Counted from the stretch's first letter, positions 27,822 through 40,472 are shown. The stretch is 64,000 nucleotides of DNA from Prochlorococcus sp. AG-347-J22 (GCA_003279005.1 QCBY01000001.1:113360-177359), one strand, 5' to 3'. The notes: a model not told the origin generated them from the letters alone. Numbers and translations: made by a program.

Positions 27822-29828
27822 ATGGTCGCTGCATCTGTTTCATTAGAATCGCTGTGTGTTAATAGTATAAGAATGCTAGCTGTAGATGCAGTAAATAAAT
27901 CTAACAGTGGGCATCCCGGTTTACCTATGGGTTGCGCCCCAATGGGTTATGCATTATGGCACAATATTCTTAAGCACAATCCCAATAATCCAAAATGGTT
28001 TAATAGAGATCGTTTTGTATTATCTGCGGGCCACGGATGTATGTTGTTATATTCTCTCTTACACCTAACTGGGTATAAATCAGTATCAATTGAAGATATC
28101 AAAGAATTTAGACAATGGGGCTCTAAAACACCTGGACACCCAGAAACATTTGAGACTGAGGGAGTTGAAGTAACAGCAGGACCACTAGGAGCAGGAATTT
28201 CGAATGCAGTTGGTTTAGCAATTGCAGAAACCCATTTAGCTGCTAAATTCAACAAGCCAGATTGTGAAATTGTTGATCATTACACTTACGTAATAATGGG
28301 AGACGGCTGCAATCAAGAAGGTATTGCCTCTGAAGCATGCTCACTTGCTGGTCATCTTAAACTAGGGAAATTAATCGCTTTATATGATGACAATCAAATC
28401 ACAATTGATGGACGTACAGATGTTTCATTTACGGAAGATGTCATGAAGAGATACGAAGCATATGGATGGCATGTACAACACGTTGAAGATGGCAATCATG
28501 ATATCAAAGGAATTACGGAAGCAATTGAAAACGCCAAATCTATTAAAGATAAACCTTCTTTAATTAAAATTTCTACAATAATAGGTTATGGTTCTCCAAA
28601 TAAATCTGATACTGCAGGTATTCATGGAGCTGCGGTTGGAGAAGAAGAAGCTTCCTTAACAAGAGAGTTTTTAAATTGGGAATATCCCCCTTTTGAAATA
28701 CCTGAGGAAGTATATACTCAATTTCGACAAGCGATTATTAAAGGAGAAGAATCTGAAAAAAATTGGAATTTAAAATTTAATGAATATCAAAACAAATATC
28801 CTTTTGAAGGTAAAGAATTAAAAAGAATGATCCAAGGTGAATTACCAGAAAACTGGGATTCAGATCTGCCTTCATATTCAACTGATGATAAGGGTTTAGC
28901 AACAAGGAAACATTCTCAAATATGCCTAGGAGCTCTTGGACCTAATCTTCCTGAATTAATTGGAGGATCTGCGGATTTAACTCATTCTAATTACACTGAT
29001 ATAAAAGGTGAAACTGGTTCATTTCAGTCGCATTCTCCCGAAAAGAGATATTTGCATTTTGGTGTTAGAGAACACGCAATGGCTGCAATATTGAATGGTA
29101 TTGCTTACCACGATAGTGGACTAATTCCTTACGGAGGAACCTTCTTGGTTTTTGCAGACTATATGAGGGGGTCAATGAGACTATCTGCATTAAGTGAATT
29201 AGGAGTAATCTATGTGCTTACTCATGATTCAATTGGAGTTGGCGAAGATGGGCCAACACATCAACCTGTTGAAACTATCCCTTCTCTTCGAGCAATGCCA
29301 AATATGCTTGTTTTTAGACCTGGAGATGGTAATGAAACTAGTGGTGCTTACAAACTGGCAATTAAAAATAGAAAAAGGCCTTCTGCTCTTTGTTTAAGTA
29401 GACAAGCTATGCCAAATCAAGAGAATACATCTATTGAGAAAGTTGCATTTGGTGGATATATAGTCTCAGATTGTGAGGGGACCCCTGATGTAATTTTTAT
29501 TGGCACTGGTAGTGAATTAAACCTTTGCATTGAAGCAAGTAAAGAAATCTCAAATTTAGGCAAGAAAACTAGAGTCATTTCTATGCCATGCGTAGAACTA
29601 TTTGAAGAGCAAGAGGCTTCTTACAAAGAAAGCATTCTGCCAAGCAGTATCAAGAAGAGAGTTGTAGTTGAAGCTGCACATTCATTCGGATGGCACAAAT
29701 ATATTGGGCTTGATGGTATTTGTATTACTATGGACAGATTTGGGGCTTCTGCTCCAGGAGGAAAATGTATGACTAATTTTGGATTTACGGTTGAAAATGT
29801 TGTGAATAAGACCAAAGAAATTTTGTAG
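27822..29828 (+). CDS. tktA: transketolase
   Basis: Transketolase transfers two-carbon units in the Calvin cycle and pentose phosphate pathway with thiamine diphosphate. The 668-residue protein shows [24 protein letters not shown] near the N-terminus, the cofactor motif [32 protein letters not shown], and the transketolase motif [21 protein letters not shown] near residue 470. It probably shares a transcript with acpP-fabF. It converges on thiC, the thiamine biosynthesis gene for its own cofactor, with 7 bases between the stops. Confidence 0.97.
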   Translation: MVAASVSLESLCVNSIRMLAVDAVNKSNSGHPGLPMGCAPMGYALWHNILKHNPNNPKWFNRDRFVLSAGHGCMLLYSLLHLTGYKSVSIEDIKEFRQWGSKTPGHPETFETEGVEVTAGPLGAGISNAVGLAIAETHLAAKFNKPDCEIVDHYTYVIMGDGCNQEGIASEACSLAGHLKLGKLIALYDDNQITIDGRTDVSFTEDVMKRYEAYGWHVQHVEDGNHDIKGITEAIENAKSIKDKPSLIKISTIIGYGSPNKSDTAGIHGAAVGEEEASLTREFLNWEYPPFEIPEEVYTQFRQAIIKGEESEKNWNLKFNEYQNKYPFEGKELKRMIQGELPENWDSDLPSYSTDDKGLATRKHSQICLGALGPNLPELIGGSADLTHSNYTDIKGETGSFQSHSPEKRYLHFGVREHAMAAILNGIAYHDSGLIPYGGTFLVFADYMRGSMRLSALSELGVIYVLTHDSIGVGEDGPTHQPVETIPSLRAMPNMLVFRPGDGNETSGAYKLAIKNRKRPSALCLSRQAMPNQENTSIEKVAFGGYIVSDCEGTPDVIFIGTGSELNLCIEASKEISNLGKKTRVISMPCVELFEEQEASYKESILPSSIKKRVVVEAAHSFGWHKYIGLDGICITMDRFGASAPGGKCMTNFGFTVENVVNKTKEIL

Positions 29829-29835
29829 ACTCCAG

Positions 29836-31242
<1,407 letters not shown>

Positions 31243-31249
31243 TCACAAT

Positions 31250-31331
31250 TATGCTTTCCTTCGTCAGTTTTAACTGTTTAAGGTTCAAAGGGTATGATCT
31301 CAGCTAATTTTTTATTTAGCACCCCTAGCTT
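31250..31331 (-). promoter_or_regulatory. thiC: TPP (thiamine diphosphate) riboswitch upstream of thiC
   Basis: Read on the minus strand from 31330, the sequence contains GGGGTGC, then CTGAGATCATACCCTTTGAACC, the near-invariant core of the THI-box aptamer, then a P3-like hairpin (AAACAGTTAAAACTG) and GGAAAGCA. Both the CTGAGA and the CCCTTTGAACC elements match the consensus well. It lies just upstream of thiC in the correct orientation. I could not identify an expression-platform terminator; control of translation initiation is the simplest possibility, as the aptamer ends 44 bases from the start codon. Confidence 0.93.
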
Positions 31332-31398
31332 TATTTAAAAAATAGCTCCATTTTAAAAAATAGTCATCATATATTAATTAAAAATAAAGAAAAATTTT

Positions 31399-31614
31399 TT
31401 ATTTGATTTTTCTAAAAGATTTGATTTTTATTAAGATTTTTTTTCTTTTTAGCCCTCTACTTAATTCTTTCTCAGAAATTATAAAAATTCCCATTAACCC
31501 AATAGGCAAATAAAAGATTTTCTTACTATCTTTCCTCGAAATGAATCCTATTAGAGATAACAAAATCATTAAAGGTGCAACAAGTGAAAAGATATAAGAT
31601 TTTTCAAGTTTCAT
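31399..31614 (-). CDS. small membrane protein, DUF3188-like
   Basis: The 71-residue protein has two hydrophobic segments (about 8-25 and 33-46) joined by a short basic loop (SRKDSKK), and a strongly basic C-terminal tail (RGLKRKKILIKIKSFRKIK). It resembles the cyanobacterial DUF3188 family of tiny membrane proteins, by memory. Function unknown. It is 19 bases downstream of the M20 amidohydrolase gene and upstream of the thiC riboswitch leader, all on the minus strand. Confidence 0.65.
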   Translation of the reverse strand: MKLEKSYIFSLVAPLMILLSLIGFISRKDSKKIFYLPIGLMGIFIISEKELSRGLKRKKILIKIKSFRKIK

Positions 31615-31633
31615 TATGTATAACCTTACATAA

Positions 31634-32794
31634 TTAATTATTTAATTTTACTATGGATTCAGTTATAACTTTTATTCCAACACTAATTGCTCTTTCATCT
31701 GGATTGAATTCTGAGCTATGTAAGGGAGCACAACCTTTCTCCCCAGAAACACCCAGTCTAAACATTGCTCCTGGAACTTCATTTAAAAATTCAGCAAAAT
31801 CTTCAGCTCCCAAAGATGGCTTTTGTAATTCAATGACGTTTTCATGACCTAAAATTCCTACTGCAGAATCTCTTAGGACCTTATTGACAACAAAATCATT
31901 ATTAACAGGTGGGACAATTTCCCTAAATTTTACTTTAGCTTTAGCTCCACAACTATTTGCAATAGAAGAGATATTAGAATTAAGCCAATCACCCATATCC
32001 CTAAATAATTTCAAGTTTGTACATCTTAATGTCCCAGTTAAATTGACCTTTTCAGCCAAAATATTATATGCATTACCCCCATTTATCTTACCAAAAGTAA
32101 TAACTACAGGATCTAGAGGATTTAATTTTCTTGTTATTGCTTCTTGAATACCAGAAATAACTTTAGATGCTGCCCATATAGCATCTACACCTTCATGAGG
32201 TCTCGCACCGTGACCTGATTTTCCCAAAATCTCAACTGAAATTTCTCCTGCCGCTGCTGTTAAACTTCCTTCCTTAATCCCAATAGTTCCAACTAATAAT
32301 TCGGGAAAAACATGCACTCCGATAATTTGTTTTAACTGATTAGTCACACCATCATCAATCATCCACTTTGCTCCGCTAGCTATTTCTTCAGCAGGTTGAA
32401 AAATTATTCTTGTTCCATATTTTAGGTTTAAATCCTTAATAATTTTTGCTACACCCAAACCAATGCAAGTATGCAAATCATGCCCACACGCATGCATGAT
32501 GCCATCATTTTTTGAAGAAAAACTTAAATTAGTATTCTCGTATATGGGGAGGGCATCCATATCAACTCTCAAACCTATAAAATCATTATCTTTTGGTCCA
32601 AAATCCGCTACAACACCTGTTCTTCCAACAGATTCTGTAACTCTCCAACCAATATTTTTTAGGTAACCACTTATTAAAATTGCCGTTTGATTTTCTAAGC
32701 CACTTAATTCTGGATGAGCATGAATATGTCTCCTCATATTAATCAGTTCATCTTTGATTGAATCAATTTTACTTAACAATTTTTCTCTATCCAT
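31634..32794 (-). CDS. M20-family amidohydrolase (amino-acid N-acyl hydrolase-like)
   Basis: The 386-residue protein belongs to the M20D peptidase/amidohydrolase group that includes hippurate hydrolase and IAA-amino-acid hydrolases. Metal-binding and catalytic segments are visible: RRHIHAHPELSGLE near residue 20, LRVDMDALPIYE, the MHACGHDLHTCIGLGVAKI motif around 105, and FQPAEEIASGAKWMIDDG with the catalytic glutamate pair. The natural substrate is unknown. It is 3 bases downstream of the TPR gene and likely belongs to the ruvB-TPR-amidohydrolase transcript. Confidence 0.9.
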   Translation of the reverse strand: MDREKLLSKIDSIKDELINMRRHIHAHPELSGLENQTAILISGYLKNIGWRVTESVGRTGVVADFGPKDNDFIGLRVDMDALPIYENTNLSFSSKNDGIMHACGHDLHTCIGLGVAKIIKDLNLKYGTRIIFQPAEEIASGAKWMIDDGVTNQLKQIIGVHVFPELLVGTIGIKEGSLTAAAGEISVEILGKSGHGARPHEGVDAIWAASKVISGIQEAITRKLNPLDPVVITFGKINGGNAYNILAEKVNLTGTLRCTNLKLFRDMGDWLNSNISSIANSCGAKAKVKFREIVPPVNNDFVVNKVLRDSAVGILGHENVIELQKPSLGAEDFAEFLNEVPGAMFRLGVSGEKGCAPLHSSEFNPDERAISVGIKVITESIVKLNN

Positions 32795-32797
32795 TTT

Positions 32798-33586
32798 TTA
32801 TTTCAGAGCTATAAATTTCATCAAATCATTCGTTGGTTTTTGAGGCCATCTCCTAACTTTGATTAACCATTCCTCATCAGCATATCTCGAGTCTAATTCA
32901 GTAACTGCAATCCAATTGCTCTCAGCTTCACCAACAATCCCTTTTGACCATTCCAGGGCTGTTAATGCGGCTCTAGCATCGGCAAAAGTTGGATAACGTC
33001 TGATTAATTTTTTCAATTCTTTTTCAGTATCTTCCATATTGCCTAATTGGTAATCCGCTAAAGCCATGCTCGATCTTGCCATTGCAAAACCAGGATTTGA
33101 TTCTGAAGCTTTAGAGAATAGTTCCCTTGCACTCTCCCAATTTGACAACGAGCCTTGAACATTAGCCAAATTATATAAAGCAGAGAAATTATCTTTATCT
33201 TTGGAAATTGCATATAAGTAATCATTTTTTGCTTTTAACCAAAGTCCTAAAGATTCTTCTGCTATGCCTCTATTAATATAAGGATCCACTGTATTAGGAT
33301 CTAAATTAATGGCCTTATCTTGATCAAATATAGCGCCTTCAGGATCACCAATAACGAGTTTTATATTTCCTCTATTGCTTAAAGCAGCTGCATCATCAGG
33401 AAATAATTCCAAATAATTATTCCATTGCTTTAAAGCGAGATTAAATTCTCCGCTGGAACTTAAATTTAAAGCATTTTTAAATAAATCTTCCTGTGAGCTT
33501 AATGAATAACTTGGAGAAACAAATAAAATATTTATTAAAAAACAAATCAATAAAAGATAAAACTTAATCTTTTTATTATTTTTCAT
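32798..33586 (-). CDS. secreted or membrane-anchored TPR repeat protein
   Basis: The 262-residue protein starts with a basic N-terminus and hydrophobic stretch [20 protein letters not shown], a signal peptide or anchor. Residues about 35-200 hold at least four tetratricopeptide repeats, seen in the repeated A-x-x-N-R-G and A-L-x-N-L-A patterns ([47 protein letters not shown]). TPR proteins of this kind are often assembly factors for thylakoid complexes, but no specific role is shown. Its ATG lies inside the last codons of ruvB (11-base overlap). Confidence 0.85.
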   Translation of the reverse strand: MKNNKKIKFYLLLICFLINILFVSPSYSLSSQEDLFKNALNLSSSGEFNLALKQWNNYLELFPDDAAALSNRGNIKLVIGDPEGAIFDQDKAINLDPNTVDPYINRGIAEESLGLWLKAKNDYLYAISKDKDNFSALYNLANVQGSLSNWESARELFSKASESNPGFAMARSSMALADYQLGNMEDTEKELKKLIRRYPTFADARAALTALEWSKGIVGEAESNWIAVTELDSRYADEEWLIKVRRWPQKPTNDLMKFIALK

Positions 33587-34628
33587 TTTGGGAATTAATG
33601 TATTTTTTTCCTAAAGATGTAAGTTTTCTTCCTCGAGGAGTTCTCATAATAAATCCAATTTGAATTAAATAAGGCTCAACAACAAACTCTAACATTGAAG
33701 ATTCCTCTCCCATTGATGCTGCAATTGAATCTAAACCAATCGGATTATTATTAACGTTTAAAAAAGACAAGAATTTCCTATCAATATTATCCAAACCTTT
33801 ATTATCTATTTTTTGAAAATTTAACGCTTTTTCGATAATATCTGAAGAGATTCTATTAGTATTTTTTTTCACCTGAGCATAGTCTCTTACTCTTTTTAAT
33901 AATCTCAATGCAATTCTTGGAGTTCCTCTAGAGATCTTGGCTAACGAACCGCAAGCATCATTTTCCAACTGAATATTGATCAAATTAGAAAAATTAAAAA
34001 TTATTTGTTTCAAATCATCATTTGAATAAAATTCAATTTTGTGAAACAGTCCAAATCTATCTCTTAGTGGAGCACTAATTGATGCGAGTTTTGTTGTAGC
34101 CCCGATTAAAGTAAATTTCGGTAGATTAATTGTTCTGCAGCGAGCTCCTCTATTAGCCCCAATTGTTAAATCTAGCCTAAAATCCTCCATTGCAGAATAT
34201 AGAAGCTCCTCAGTTAGTTTGTTTAAACGGTGTATTTCGTCAACAAATAAAATCTCTCCTTCTTTTAATCCAAGAAGTAATCCGATTATATCCCTTGGCC
34301 TTTCAATTGCAGGCGCGCTGGCTACTCTACATCTCGTATTCATTTCATTAGAGATCAATAATGCTAATGTAGTTTTTCCCAAACCAGGTTGGCCATACAA
34401 GAGTGTATGTTCTAGTGCTTCATTCCTATATTTAGAAGCATCAATAGCTATTTTTAATGAAGATATAATTTGCTCTTGTCCAATAAATTCTTTAAAGGAA
34501 TTTGGACGAGCTAAATTTAAATTTTTATTTATTTTTTCCTTAGTACTAATACTTGAATCAACTAACTTCAGCTCTTTTCTTGAGCGAGGAGTATTAGATT
34601 CATCTAAACTTGAAGAAATTATTGCCAT
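33576..34628 (-). CDS. ruvB: Holliday junction branch migration helicase RuvB
   Basis: RuvB is the hexameric motor of the RuvABC recombination-repair complex. The 350-residue protein has P-loop GQPGLGKT at 79-86, Walker [11 protein letters not shown], the sensor region [18 protein letters not shown], and the C-terminal winged-helix domain ending in the conserved [13 protein letters not shown]. The N-terminal 40 residues are variable and longer than in E. coli, as in other cyanobacteria. It is divergent from smpB with about 50 bases between start codons. Confidence 0.96.
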   Translation of the reverse strand: MAIISSSLDESNTPRSRKELKLVDSSISTKEKINKNLNLARPNSFKEFIGQEQIISSLKIAIDASKYRNEALEHTLLYGQPGLGKTTLALLISNEMNTRCRVASAPAIERPRDIIGLLLGLKEGEILFVDEIHRLNKLTEELLYSAMEDFRLDLTIGANRGARCRTINLPKFTLIGATTKLASISAPLRDRFGLFHKIEFYSNDDLKQIIFNFSNLINIQLENDACGSLAKISRGTPRIALRLLKRVRDYAQVKKNTNRISSDIIEKALNFQKIDNKGLDNIDRKFLSFLNVNNNPIGLDSIAASMGEESSMLEFVVEPYLIQIGFIMRTPRGRKLTSLGKKYINSQNEK

Positions 34629-34680
34629 AATTAAAGATTAATGGCAATTGTTCTTTGGGGAAAGATTTTTTAAAACTATA

Positions 34681-35175
34681 ATGGCGAAAGTTTCAAACAA
34701 AACAAATAAAAGCGTAAAAAAAGAAGCCGTTTTTAAACGTCTTGCAGAAAATCGATATGCAAAATTTCAGTATGAAATAATTGAAACAATCGAAGCTGGA
34801 ATTGAACTTTTAGGGACAGAAGTAAAATCTATAAGAAACGGAAACATAAATTTAAGAGATGGGTATTGTTCTTTCAGAGATGATGAAATAGTTTTATTAA
34901 ATGTTCACATTTCACCACATAAAAATGTGGGCTCTTTTTTTAATCACGATCCATTACGAAATAGAAAATTGTTGTTACATAAAAAAGAAATCATAAAGCT
35001 TAAATCAAATACTGAAAAAAAGGGATTAACAATTATCCCCTTATCTATTTACTTAAAAGGATCATGGATAAAGTTAAAAATTGGTATTGGTAAAGGGAAA
35101 AAATTACATGATAAAAGACAAGCTGATAAACAAAAAGATATCAAAAGAGAAATAAAAAAGGCTCTAGAAAGGTAA
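34681..35175 (+). CDS. smpB: SsrA-binding protein SmpB
   Basis: SmpB binds tmRNA and delivers it to stalled ribosomes for trans-translation. I use the ATG at 34681, giving a 164-residue protein starting [15 protein letters not shown]; the ATG at 34648 would add 11 residues of unusual character ([11 protein letters not shown]). Core motifs [29 protein letters not shown] and NVHISPHKN, and the basic C-terminal tail [15 protein letters not shown], are all present. The tmRNA gene is not in the window. Confidence 0.95.
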   Translation: MAKVSNKTNKSVKKEAVFKRLAENRYAKFQYEIIETIEAGIELLGTEVKSIRNGNINLRDGYCSFRDDEIVLLNVHISPHKNVGSFFNHDPLRNRKLLLHKKEIIKLKSNTEKKGLTIIPLSIYLKGSWIKLKIGIGKGKKLHDKRQADKQKDIKREIKKALER

Positions 35176-35201
35176 TAAAGAAGATACTTTTTTAAGATAT
35201 T

Positions 35202-35453
35202 TTAATCAGAATCTAAACTTACTGAATTTGGAGGAGGAGAAGGATCCGGATCAGCAATTAACATATGCTGTAAAACAGTTTCGGGTCTTTCGCTATCTCT
35301 CCAGCGAATTCTATATGCAGGCATTTTAGTACCTCGACTAGTAGTTTGTTCAACTGGTTCCATAACCCAGCCTCTTCTTGATCGGCCTTGAGGATTTCTT
35401 TTCACAACTGCATCAGCATGCTTGAAGCGGAAACCAACACGTTCACCACTCAT
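35202..35453 (-). CDS. small basic protein, unknown function
   Basis: The 83-residue product has a basic, arginine-rich first half (VGFRFKHADAVVKRNPQGRSRRGWVMEP), a short beta-like segment AYRIRWRDSERPETVLQHMLI, and an acidic, proline-rich tail (PDPSPPPNSVSLDSD). The composition is much richer in G, R and P than its neighbours, which suggests strong conservation. No function is known to me; nucleic-acid or ribosome binding would be a guess. It lies 53 bases downstream of the lysS start region and is convergent with smpB. Confidence 0.72.
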   Translation of the reverse strand: MSGERVGFRFKHADAVVKRNPQGRSRRGWVMEPVEQTTSRGTKMPAYRIRWRDSERPETVLQHMLIADPDPSPPPNSVSLDSD

Positions 35454-35506
35454 TTAAAAAATTTCGTATTGGATCATTATTATTTTACTTCATTCGAGGT
35501 TAATTT

Positions 35507-37018
35507 TTAAGATTTAGTAGAAGTTATTTCTGGTTTTAACAATGGGAAGGGTATAACATCTCTAATTGAAGGACTATTTGTAAGTATCATAATAAGTCTA
35601 TCAACTCCAATACCTAAACCTCCTGTAGGTGGCATACCTATTTCCAAGGCTTGTAAAAAATCTTCATCAATACAATGAGCTTCAAAATCCCCTGCATCAC
35701 GTAAAGATTGCTGTAATTCCATTCTTTGTCTTTGATCAACTGGATCTATTAATTCACTAAATGCATTAGCAAGTTCACGGCCTGCAATAAACAATTCAAA
35801 TCTCTGAACAATATCCTTGTTCTCAAGATGGGGTCTCGCTAGAGGAGAAATTTCGATTGGATAATCAACCACAAAAGTTGGTTCTATGAGTTGAGATTCA
35901 ACCTTTTGCTCGAAAACTTCATTTAAAAGTCTGCCTAAGGTATTCATTTTAGGAGAAATTTCAACATTAATTTCCTCTAAATAATTTATAGCTTTATCCA
36001 AATCACCATTAAAAGAATCAAAATCAATCCCCGTATATTCCATGACAACATTTTTCATTGATATTCTTTTCCAAGGTTTAGAAAAATCAATTACGTTTTC
36101 TTGATAATCAATAACTAAAGAATCACAACAACTTGATACGATATTTTTGATCAGATCTTCAGTTAAATCCATCATATCAATGTAATTAGAAAAAGCCTGA
36201 TATATTTCTACTGAAGTGAATTCAGGATTATGCTTTGCACTTATACCTTCATTACGAAAAATTCGTCCCAACTCATAGACTTTCTCAAAACCTCCAACAA
36301 CCATTCTTTTTAGATGTAATTCTGTAGCTATTCTTAAATACAATGGAATGTCAAGGGTATTGTGATGAGTAATAAATGGCCTAGCTTCAGCTCCTCCAGC
36401 CTCAGATTGTAGTATTGGTGTCTCTATCTCTAAAAAATTTTTTTCATCTAACCATCTTCTTATTAGACTGATACACTTAGCTCTTGTTTTGAATACATTT
36501 TTTGACAAAGGATTAACTATTAAATCAAGATATCTTTGCCTATACCTTTTTTCTATATCTGTTAAACCATGCCATTTGTCAGGCAAGGGTTGTAATGATT
36601 TAGATAACATTTCCCACTTAGATACCTTTATTGAAAGTTCTCCTTTGTTAGTCTTTTTAATAATTCCATAAACACCAATCCAATCCCCAATATCTACAAT
36701 TTCTTTGAGATCTTCAAAAGATAGCAAATTTGCATTGATTTCAAAATCATCAATAATTTTTTTTTCCAGGTAAAGCTGAATTTTCCCTTCTTGGTCGGTA
36801 ATTGTAAAGAAAGCAATTTTTCCCATTATTCTTTTTGCTAAAACTCTTCCTGCCAGAGAAACATTTAAGTTGAACTCTTGACCTTTATCTAAATAGGCAA
36901 ATTTCTCAATGAGAAATTTAGTAGAATGGGATATCTTGAAAGTTTCTGCATAAGGTTCAAATCCCTTATTTACTAATGACTTAGCTTTTAATAATCTGGC
37001 TTCTCTTATTTCTGACAA
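35507..37018 (-). CDS. lysS: lysyl-tRNA synthetase, class II
   Basis: LysS charges tRNA-Lys. The 503-residue protein has the N-terminal OB-fold anticodon-binding domain (about 50-150, [20 protein letters not shown]) and the class II catalytic core: motif 1 region [21 protein letters not shown], motif 2 around [22 protein letters not shown], and motif 3 [19 protein letters not shown] near the C-terminus. The start [15 protein letters not shown] matches the family. It is 51 bases from rpaB on the same strand. Confidence 0.97.
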   Translation of the reverse strand: MSEIREARLLKAKSLVNKGFEPYAETFKISHSTKFLIEKFAYLDKGQEFNLNVSLAGRVLAKRIMGKIAFFTITDQEGKIQLYLEKKIIDDFEINANLLSFEDLKEIVDIGDWIGVYGIIKKTNKGELSIKVSKWEMLSKSLQPLPDKWHGLTDIEKRYRQRYLDLIVNPLSKNVFKTRAKCISLIRRWLDEKNFLEIETPILQSEAGGAEARPFITHHNTLDIPLYLRIATELHLKRMVVGGFEKVYELGRIFRNEGISAKHNPEFTSVEIYQAFSNYIDMMDLTEDLIKNIVSSCCDSLVIDYQENVIDFSKPWKRISMKNVVMEYTGIDFDSFNGDLDKAINYLEEINVEISPKMNTLGRLLNEVFEQKVESQLIEPTFVVDYPIEISPLARPHLENKDIVQRFELFIAGRELANAFSELIDPVDQRQRMELQQSLRDAGDFEAHCIDEDFLQALEIGMPPTGGLGIGVDRLIMILTNSPSIRDVIPFPLLKPEITSTKS

Positions 37019-37068
37019 AATTTAATTTAATATTTAAGTTTTATTTAATCAAGCTATCAGAATAAGGA

Positions 37069-37815
37069 TCAACTTGCCAAAGATGTTGCAGTTTCTCCAA
37101 CTCTTTGGGAAGCATAACCTATTCCTCTAACAGTAAGTATTAACTCTGGATTCCTTGGATCTGGTTCCAATTTACCTCTTAGTCTGGCTACGTAGACGTC
37201 TACAACTCTCAGGTCGGCTGCACGTCTTGGAGGATATCCCCACAATTGCTCTAATATTTCAGCTCTTGGAACTACCTTACCAGGTTCATCAAATAAAAGT
37301 TCAAGAAGACTAAATTCGGTATAAGTTAAGCTAATTCTTTCTCCAGACCTAGAAACTTGTCTTCTATTTGTATCAACTACCAAATTTCCAAATTTCATTA
37401 CTCCTTTACCTGAAGGGATCTCTTTAGTTTCAGTTACTGCAACACTTGGACCCATACGCCTTAAAATTGTAGCTATTCTTGCTTCTAATTCCTTAGGGCT
37501 AAATGGTTTTGACAAGTAATCATCGGCTCCTAAATCCAAACCTGCTACTCTTTCTGAAATAGCCTCTAAGGCAGTTAAGAATATTATAGGAACAACGGAT
37601 TCGGCTCTGATTCTTCTACAAACTGCAAATCCATCCATTTTTGGAAGCATCACATCAAGAACTATTAAATCCGGCGATTCTCTATGAAAAGCCTCAAGTG
37701 CTTCCTCTCCGTTAGTAGCTTGATGAACTTGATATCCCGCTAGTTGAAGTCTAGTAACTAATACTTTCAAAACAGCTGGTTCATCATCAACAACTAAAAT
37801 GCTTGCTTTTGACAT
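37069..37815 (-). CDS. rpaB: OmpR-type response regulator RpaB
   Basis: RpaB is the essential cyanobacterial regulator of high-light and photosystem genes, acting with kinase NblS. The ATG at 37815 gives 248 residues starting MSKASILVVDDEPAV; the upstream ATG at 37863 adds an unrelated 16 residues. The receiver domain has D10-D11, phosphoacceptor D54 in VLDVMLPKMDG, and the DDYLSKPFSPKELEARI end; the winged-helix DNA-binding domain (about 145-235) includes SLTYTEFSLLELL and RRAADLRVVDVYVARLRGKLE. RpaB is named by close similarity in the receiver and linker; RpaA or another paralogue is less likely. Confidence 0.92.
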   Translation of the reverse strand: MSKASILVVDDEPAVLKVLVTRLQLAGYQVHQATNGEEALEAFHRESPDLIVLDVMLPKMDGFAVCRRIRAESVVPIIFLTALEAISERVAGLDLGADDYLSKPFSPKELEARIATILRRMGPSVAVTETKEIPSGKGVMKFGNLVVDTNRRQVSRSGERISLTYTEFSLLELLFDEPGKVVPRAEILEQLWGYPPRRAADLRVVDVYVARLRGKLEPDPRNPELILTVRGIGYASQRVGETATSLAS

Positions 37816-37991
37816 CGAAAAAAATTTTTTTTGCAAATATTTCAAAGCAAATTTATTTTGCAATGAACATCTTGTTTACATAATCTAACAATTAAAAATA
37901 TAACATTATGCCCCCTAAGAAATAAACTCCTTAAATTTACAAAATTATTTTATTATTGATATAGACAATCATTTAGTAATTTCTAAATTTT

Positions 37992-38531
37992 TTATTTATT
38001 GATAAATCTAATTAATTTATCTTTTCCTCTTGATTTCTGGAATAAAACAAAAAGTAATGAGCATAGTAATGGAGCTAATAACCCTGTAATAAATACTTGA
38101 GCAAAAATGTTTCCAATACTAGAAAAGTAAAAAAAGATATTATTGTCAGACAAATTCTTAATCAATATTTGAAAAAAATACAGCGAGTTACATAAAAAAC
38201 AAGCTATGGAGCAAATTAAACCATATCTAAAATGTGCTATGAAACCATTACTAGAAATACTTAACTTCCCAAACCATATGCCACTCAAAACTAAACCGGG
38301 AATTTGTGTAAAACTACTGTCAGGACTTACTGAATCTAAAATCATTCCTAGAAATAAACCAACTATTAAACCATCAATTGATCCATAGATCATAGACCAA
38401 GGCAATAACCAAAATAAAGGCCAATAAGGTTGAACTCCCAAAAATTCCAACCAATCAGGATCCCAAAAATAAACTATTGGTATAAATAAAAAGGAAATTA
38501 TGTATATTTTTTTTTTTAAATATTTTTCCAT
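37992..38531 (-). CDS. mreD: rod shape-determining protein MreD-like membrane protein
   Basis: The 179-residue protein has five or six hydrophobic segments covering most of its length, the layout of MreD, which couples MreB/MreC to the peptidoglycan synthases. The sequence itself is poorly conserved, so assignment rests on topology plus position: it starts 1 base after mreC, with mreC 4 bases after mreB. The short loops DSVSPDSSFTQIPG and DWLEFLGVQPYWPLF fit the cyanobacterial form. Confidence 0.85.
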   Translation of the reverse strand: MEKYLKKKIYIISFLFIPIVYFWDPDWLEFLGVQPYWPLFWLLPWSMIYGSIDGLIVGLFLGMILDSVSPDSSFTQIPGLVLSGIWFGKLSISSNGFIAHFRYGLICSIACFLCNSLYFFQILIKNLSDNNIFFYFSSIGNIFAQVFITGLLAPLLCSLLFVLFQKSRGKDKLIRFINK

Positions 38532-39281
38532 TTAGATTGCAACTTTTAAGATTTGAACCCAATCAATTGCTTGAGGTTTTCCCAAAAGCAGAATATTAGC
38601 AGTTTTTTTTGCTTGTAACTCTTCATCAACAGATTGAATTATGCCTACAGGAATATTTGGCGGTAATAAAGTGCTTGCTGGAGAAGTTAACAAAATATCT
38701 CCCACTTCGATATTAACCTCCTTATTATAAAAAATTGCTTTTGGATAATCGTTGCCTAAACCCACTAATAAACCGTGACTTTGAATCCTTTCAATCCAAA
38801 CGCCAACTTTACTTTCAGGAGATGTTAATAATATTACTGACGAAGTAAACAACGAAGTGTTATTAACTCTACCTAATAAGCCTCCTGGGCCAACAACAAA
38901 ACTCCCCACTTCTACTCCATCTTTTTCACCTTTATTTAAAATTATTTGTCTCCACCAACTCCCAGTTTTTCTTGAAATTACAGTAGCTGAAATACTTTCC
39001 GAATCAGACAATCTTTTTAGAGATAAAATTTCACGTAATCTTTTATTATCTTTTTCTAGCTGTTTGAACTTTATAAAAAACTCTTGTTCAACACTTTTAG
39101 TTAAAATTTCCCTTTGAAATTGCCCTGGCCAAAATGGTTTTGAAATTAAAAAATAAAGATCTTTATATAGAGATCCTTTTGAAATTCTCACAAAAAACAA
39201 AAACAATAAAAATATAAATAAACCCCAATTTTTCTTTTTATGCCACCAACGATTAGTTGATATTCGTCGAATATCTACCAT
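38532..39281 (-). CDS. mreC: rod shape-determining protein MreC
   Basis: MreC is a membrane-anchored periplasmic scaffold of the elongasome. The 249-residue protein has one transmembrane segment (about 19-30, LFIFLLFLFFVRI), a helical region with coiled-coil character around 60-85 (FIKFKQLEKDNKRLREIL), and the beta-domain core ATVISRKTGSWWRQIILNKGEKDGVEVGSFVVGPGGLLGRVNNTS. It lies between mreB and mreD in the usual operon order. Confidence 0.93.
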   Translation of the reverse strand: MVDIRRISTNRWWHKKKNWGLFIFLLFLFFVRISKGSLYKDLYFLISKPFWPGQFQREILTKSVEQEFFIKFKQLEKDNKRLREILSLKRLSDSESISATVISRKTGSWWRQIILNKGEKDGVEVGSFVVGPGGLLGRVNNTSLFTSSVILLTSPESKVGVWIERIQSHGLLVGLGNDYPKAIFYNKEVNIEVGDILLTSPASTLLPPNIPVGIIQSVDEELQAKKTANILLLGKPQAIDWVQILKVAI

Positions 39282-39285
39282 TCAA

Positions 39286-40338
39286 TTAATCTCTAATCGC
39301 ATTCCTTATAAAATCTGGAGTATCAACTACTCTTCTAAGTTTTTTAAAATCGTCTAATACTAATCCACAACCGTTAACAACACACAATAATGGATCTTCT
39401 GCTATGTGAGTAAAAATTCCAGTTTCATGACTAAGTAAATCACTGATCCCTCTTACTAGAGCGCCACCTCCAGCCAGCATAATGCCTCTATCAACTATAT
39501 CTGCAGCTAATTCAGGCGGGGTTCGCTCCAAAGTTCTTTTGACAGCCTCAACAATTTTACTAAGAGGATCAGCCATAGCCTCTCTAATTTCTCCCGAGGT
39601 TAAGGTAATAGATCGTGGCAAGCCAGACAAAAGGTGTAAACCTCTAACTTCTATAGAAGTATTATCAAATTCATTATCAGGAAAAGCTGATCCAATTTTT
39701 ATCTTAATATCTTCTGAAGTTCTCTCTCCGACTACTAAGTTATGTACTTTCTTAAGATAAATCGCTATTGATTCATTAAGTTCATCACCTGCTATTCTCA
39801 CAGATTCGCTTAAGACAGTTCCACCCAGACTTAAAACTGCTACCTCTGTAGTTCCACCCCCAATATCGACTATCATAGTCCCAATTGGTTCAGTAACTGG
39901 CAATGAGGCTCCAATCGCAGCGGCTACAGGTTCATCAATCAAATGCACTTCCCTTGCTCCAGCTAATCCAGCTTCTCTAACAGCTCTTCTTTCGACACTA
40001 GTAACTCCACTGGGAATACCAATAACTATTCTTGGAGCTAAAAGACCTCTTCCCTCGTTACATTTTTGAATAAAGGTTTTTATCATTTGTTCTGCCGCAT
40101 CAAAATCAGCAATAACTCCATCTCGTAAAGGTCTAACTGCTCTTATATTTCCTGGAGTTCTTCCTAGCATTAATTTTGCTTCTTCACCTACGGCTAAAGG
40201 AATTCCCTCTTCAAGATCCATTGCTACTACAGAAGGTTCTTGTAAAACTACGCCTTTTCCTGATACATGAATCAGAGTATTAGCAGTACCCAAATCAATA
40301 CCAATATCTCTAGAAAATTTTAATCTGTTAAAAATCAC
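39286..40338 (-). CDS. mreB: rod shape-determining protein MreB, actin homologue
   Basis: MreB polymerises on the inner membrane and directs lateral wall synthesis. The 350-residue protein shows the actin-fold phosphate 1 motif [12 protein letters not shown], the phosphate 2 motif [18 protein letters not shown], the connect motif [12 protein letters not shown] and the adenosine-site [14 protein letters not shown]. First gene of mreBCD; it is divergent from ssb across 134 bases. Confidence 0.97.
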   Translation of the reverse strand: MIFNRLKFSRDIGIDLGTANTLIHVSGKGVVLQEPSVVAMDLEEGIPLAVGEEAKLMLGRTPGNIRAVRPLRDGVIADFDAAEQMIKTFIQKCNEGRGLLAPRIVIGIPSGVTSVERRAVREAGLAGAREVHLIDEPVAAAIGASLPVTEPIGTMIVDIGGGTTEVAVLSLGGTVLSESVRIAGDELNESIAIYLKKVHNLVVGERTSEDIKIKIGSAFPDNEFDNTSIEVRGLHLLSGLPRSITLTSGEIREAMADPLSKIVEAVKRTLERTPPELAADIVDRGIMLAGGGALVRGISDLLSHETGIFTHIAEDPLLCVVNGCGLVLDDFKKLRRVVDTPDFIRNAIRD

Positions 40339-40472
40339 AATAAGAAATCTTTTAAGTAAATAATATATCTATTTTGTCTATACCTCTCAAAATTTCTTTA
40401 ATTAGTCATGAATAGCTTGCAAAACTTTAAGCAAAAACGAAATAAATGAGTAATATGAAAAAAAAATAAATT

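Noticed and set aside
34219..34641. 140-residue plus-strand frame opposite ruvB
   Set aside because: Antisense to the ruvB ATPase core; no features of its own.
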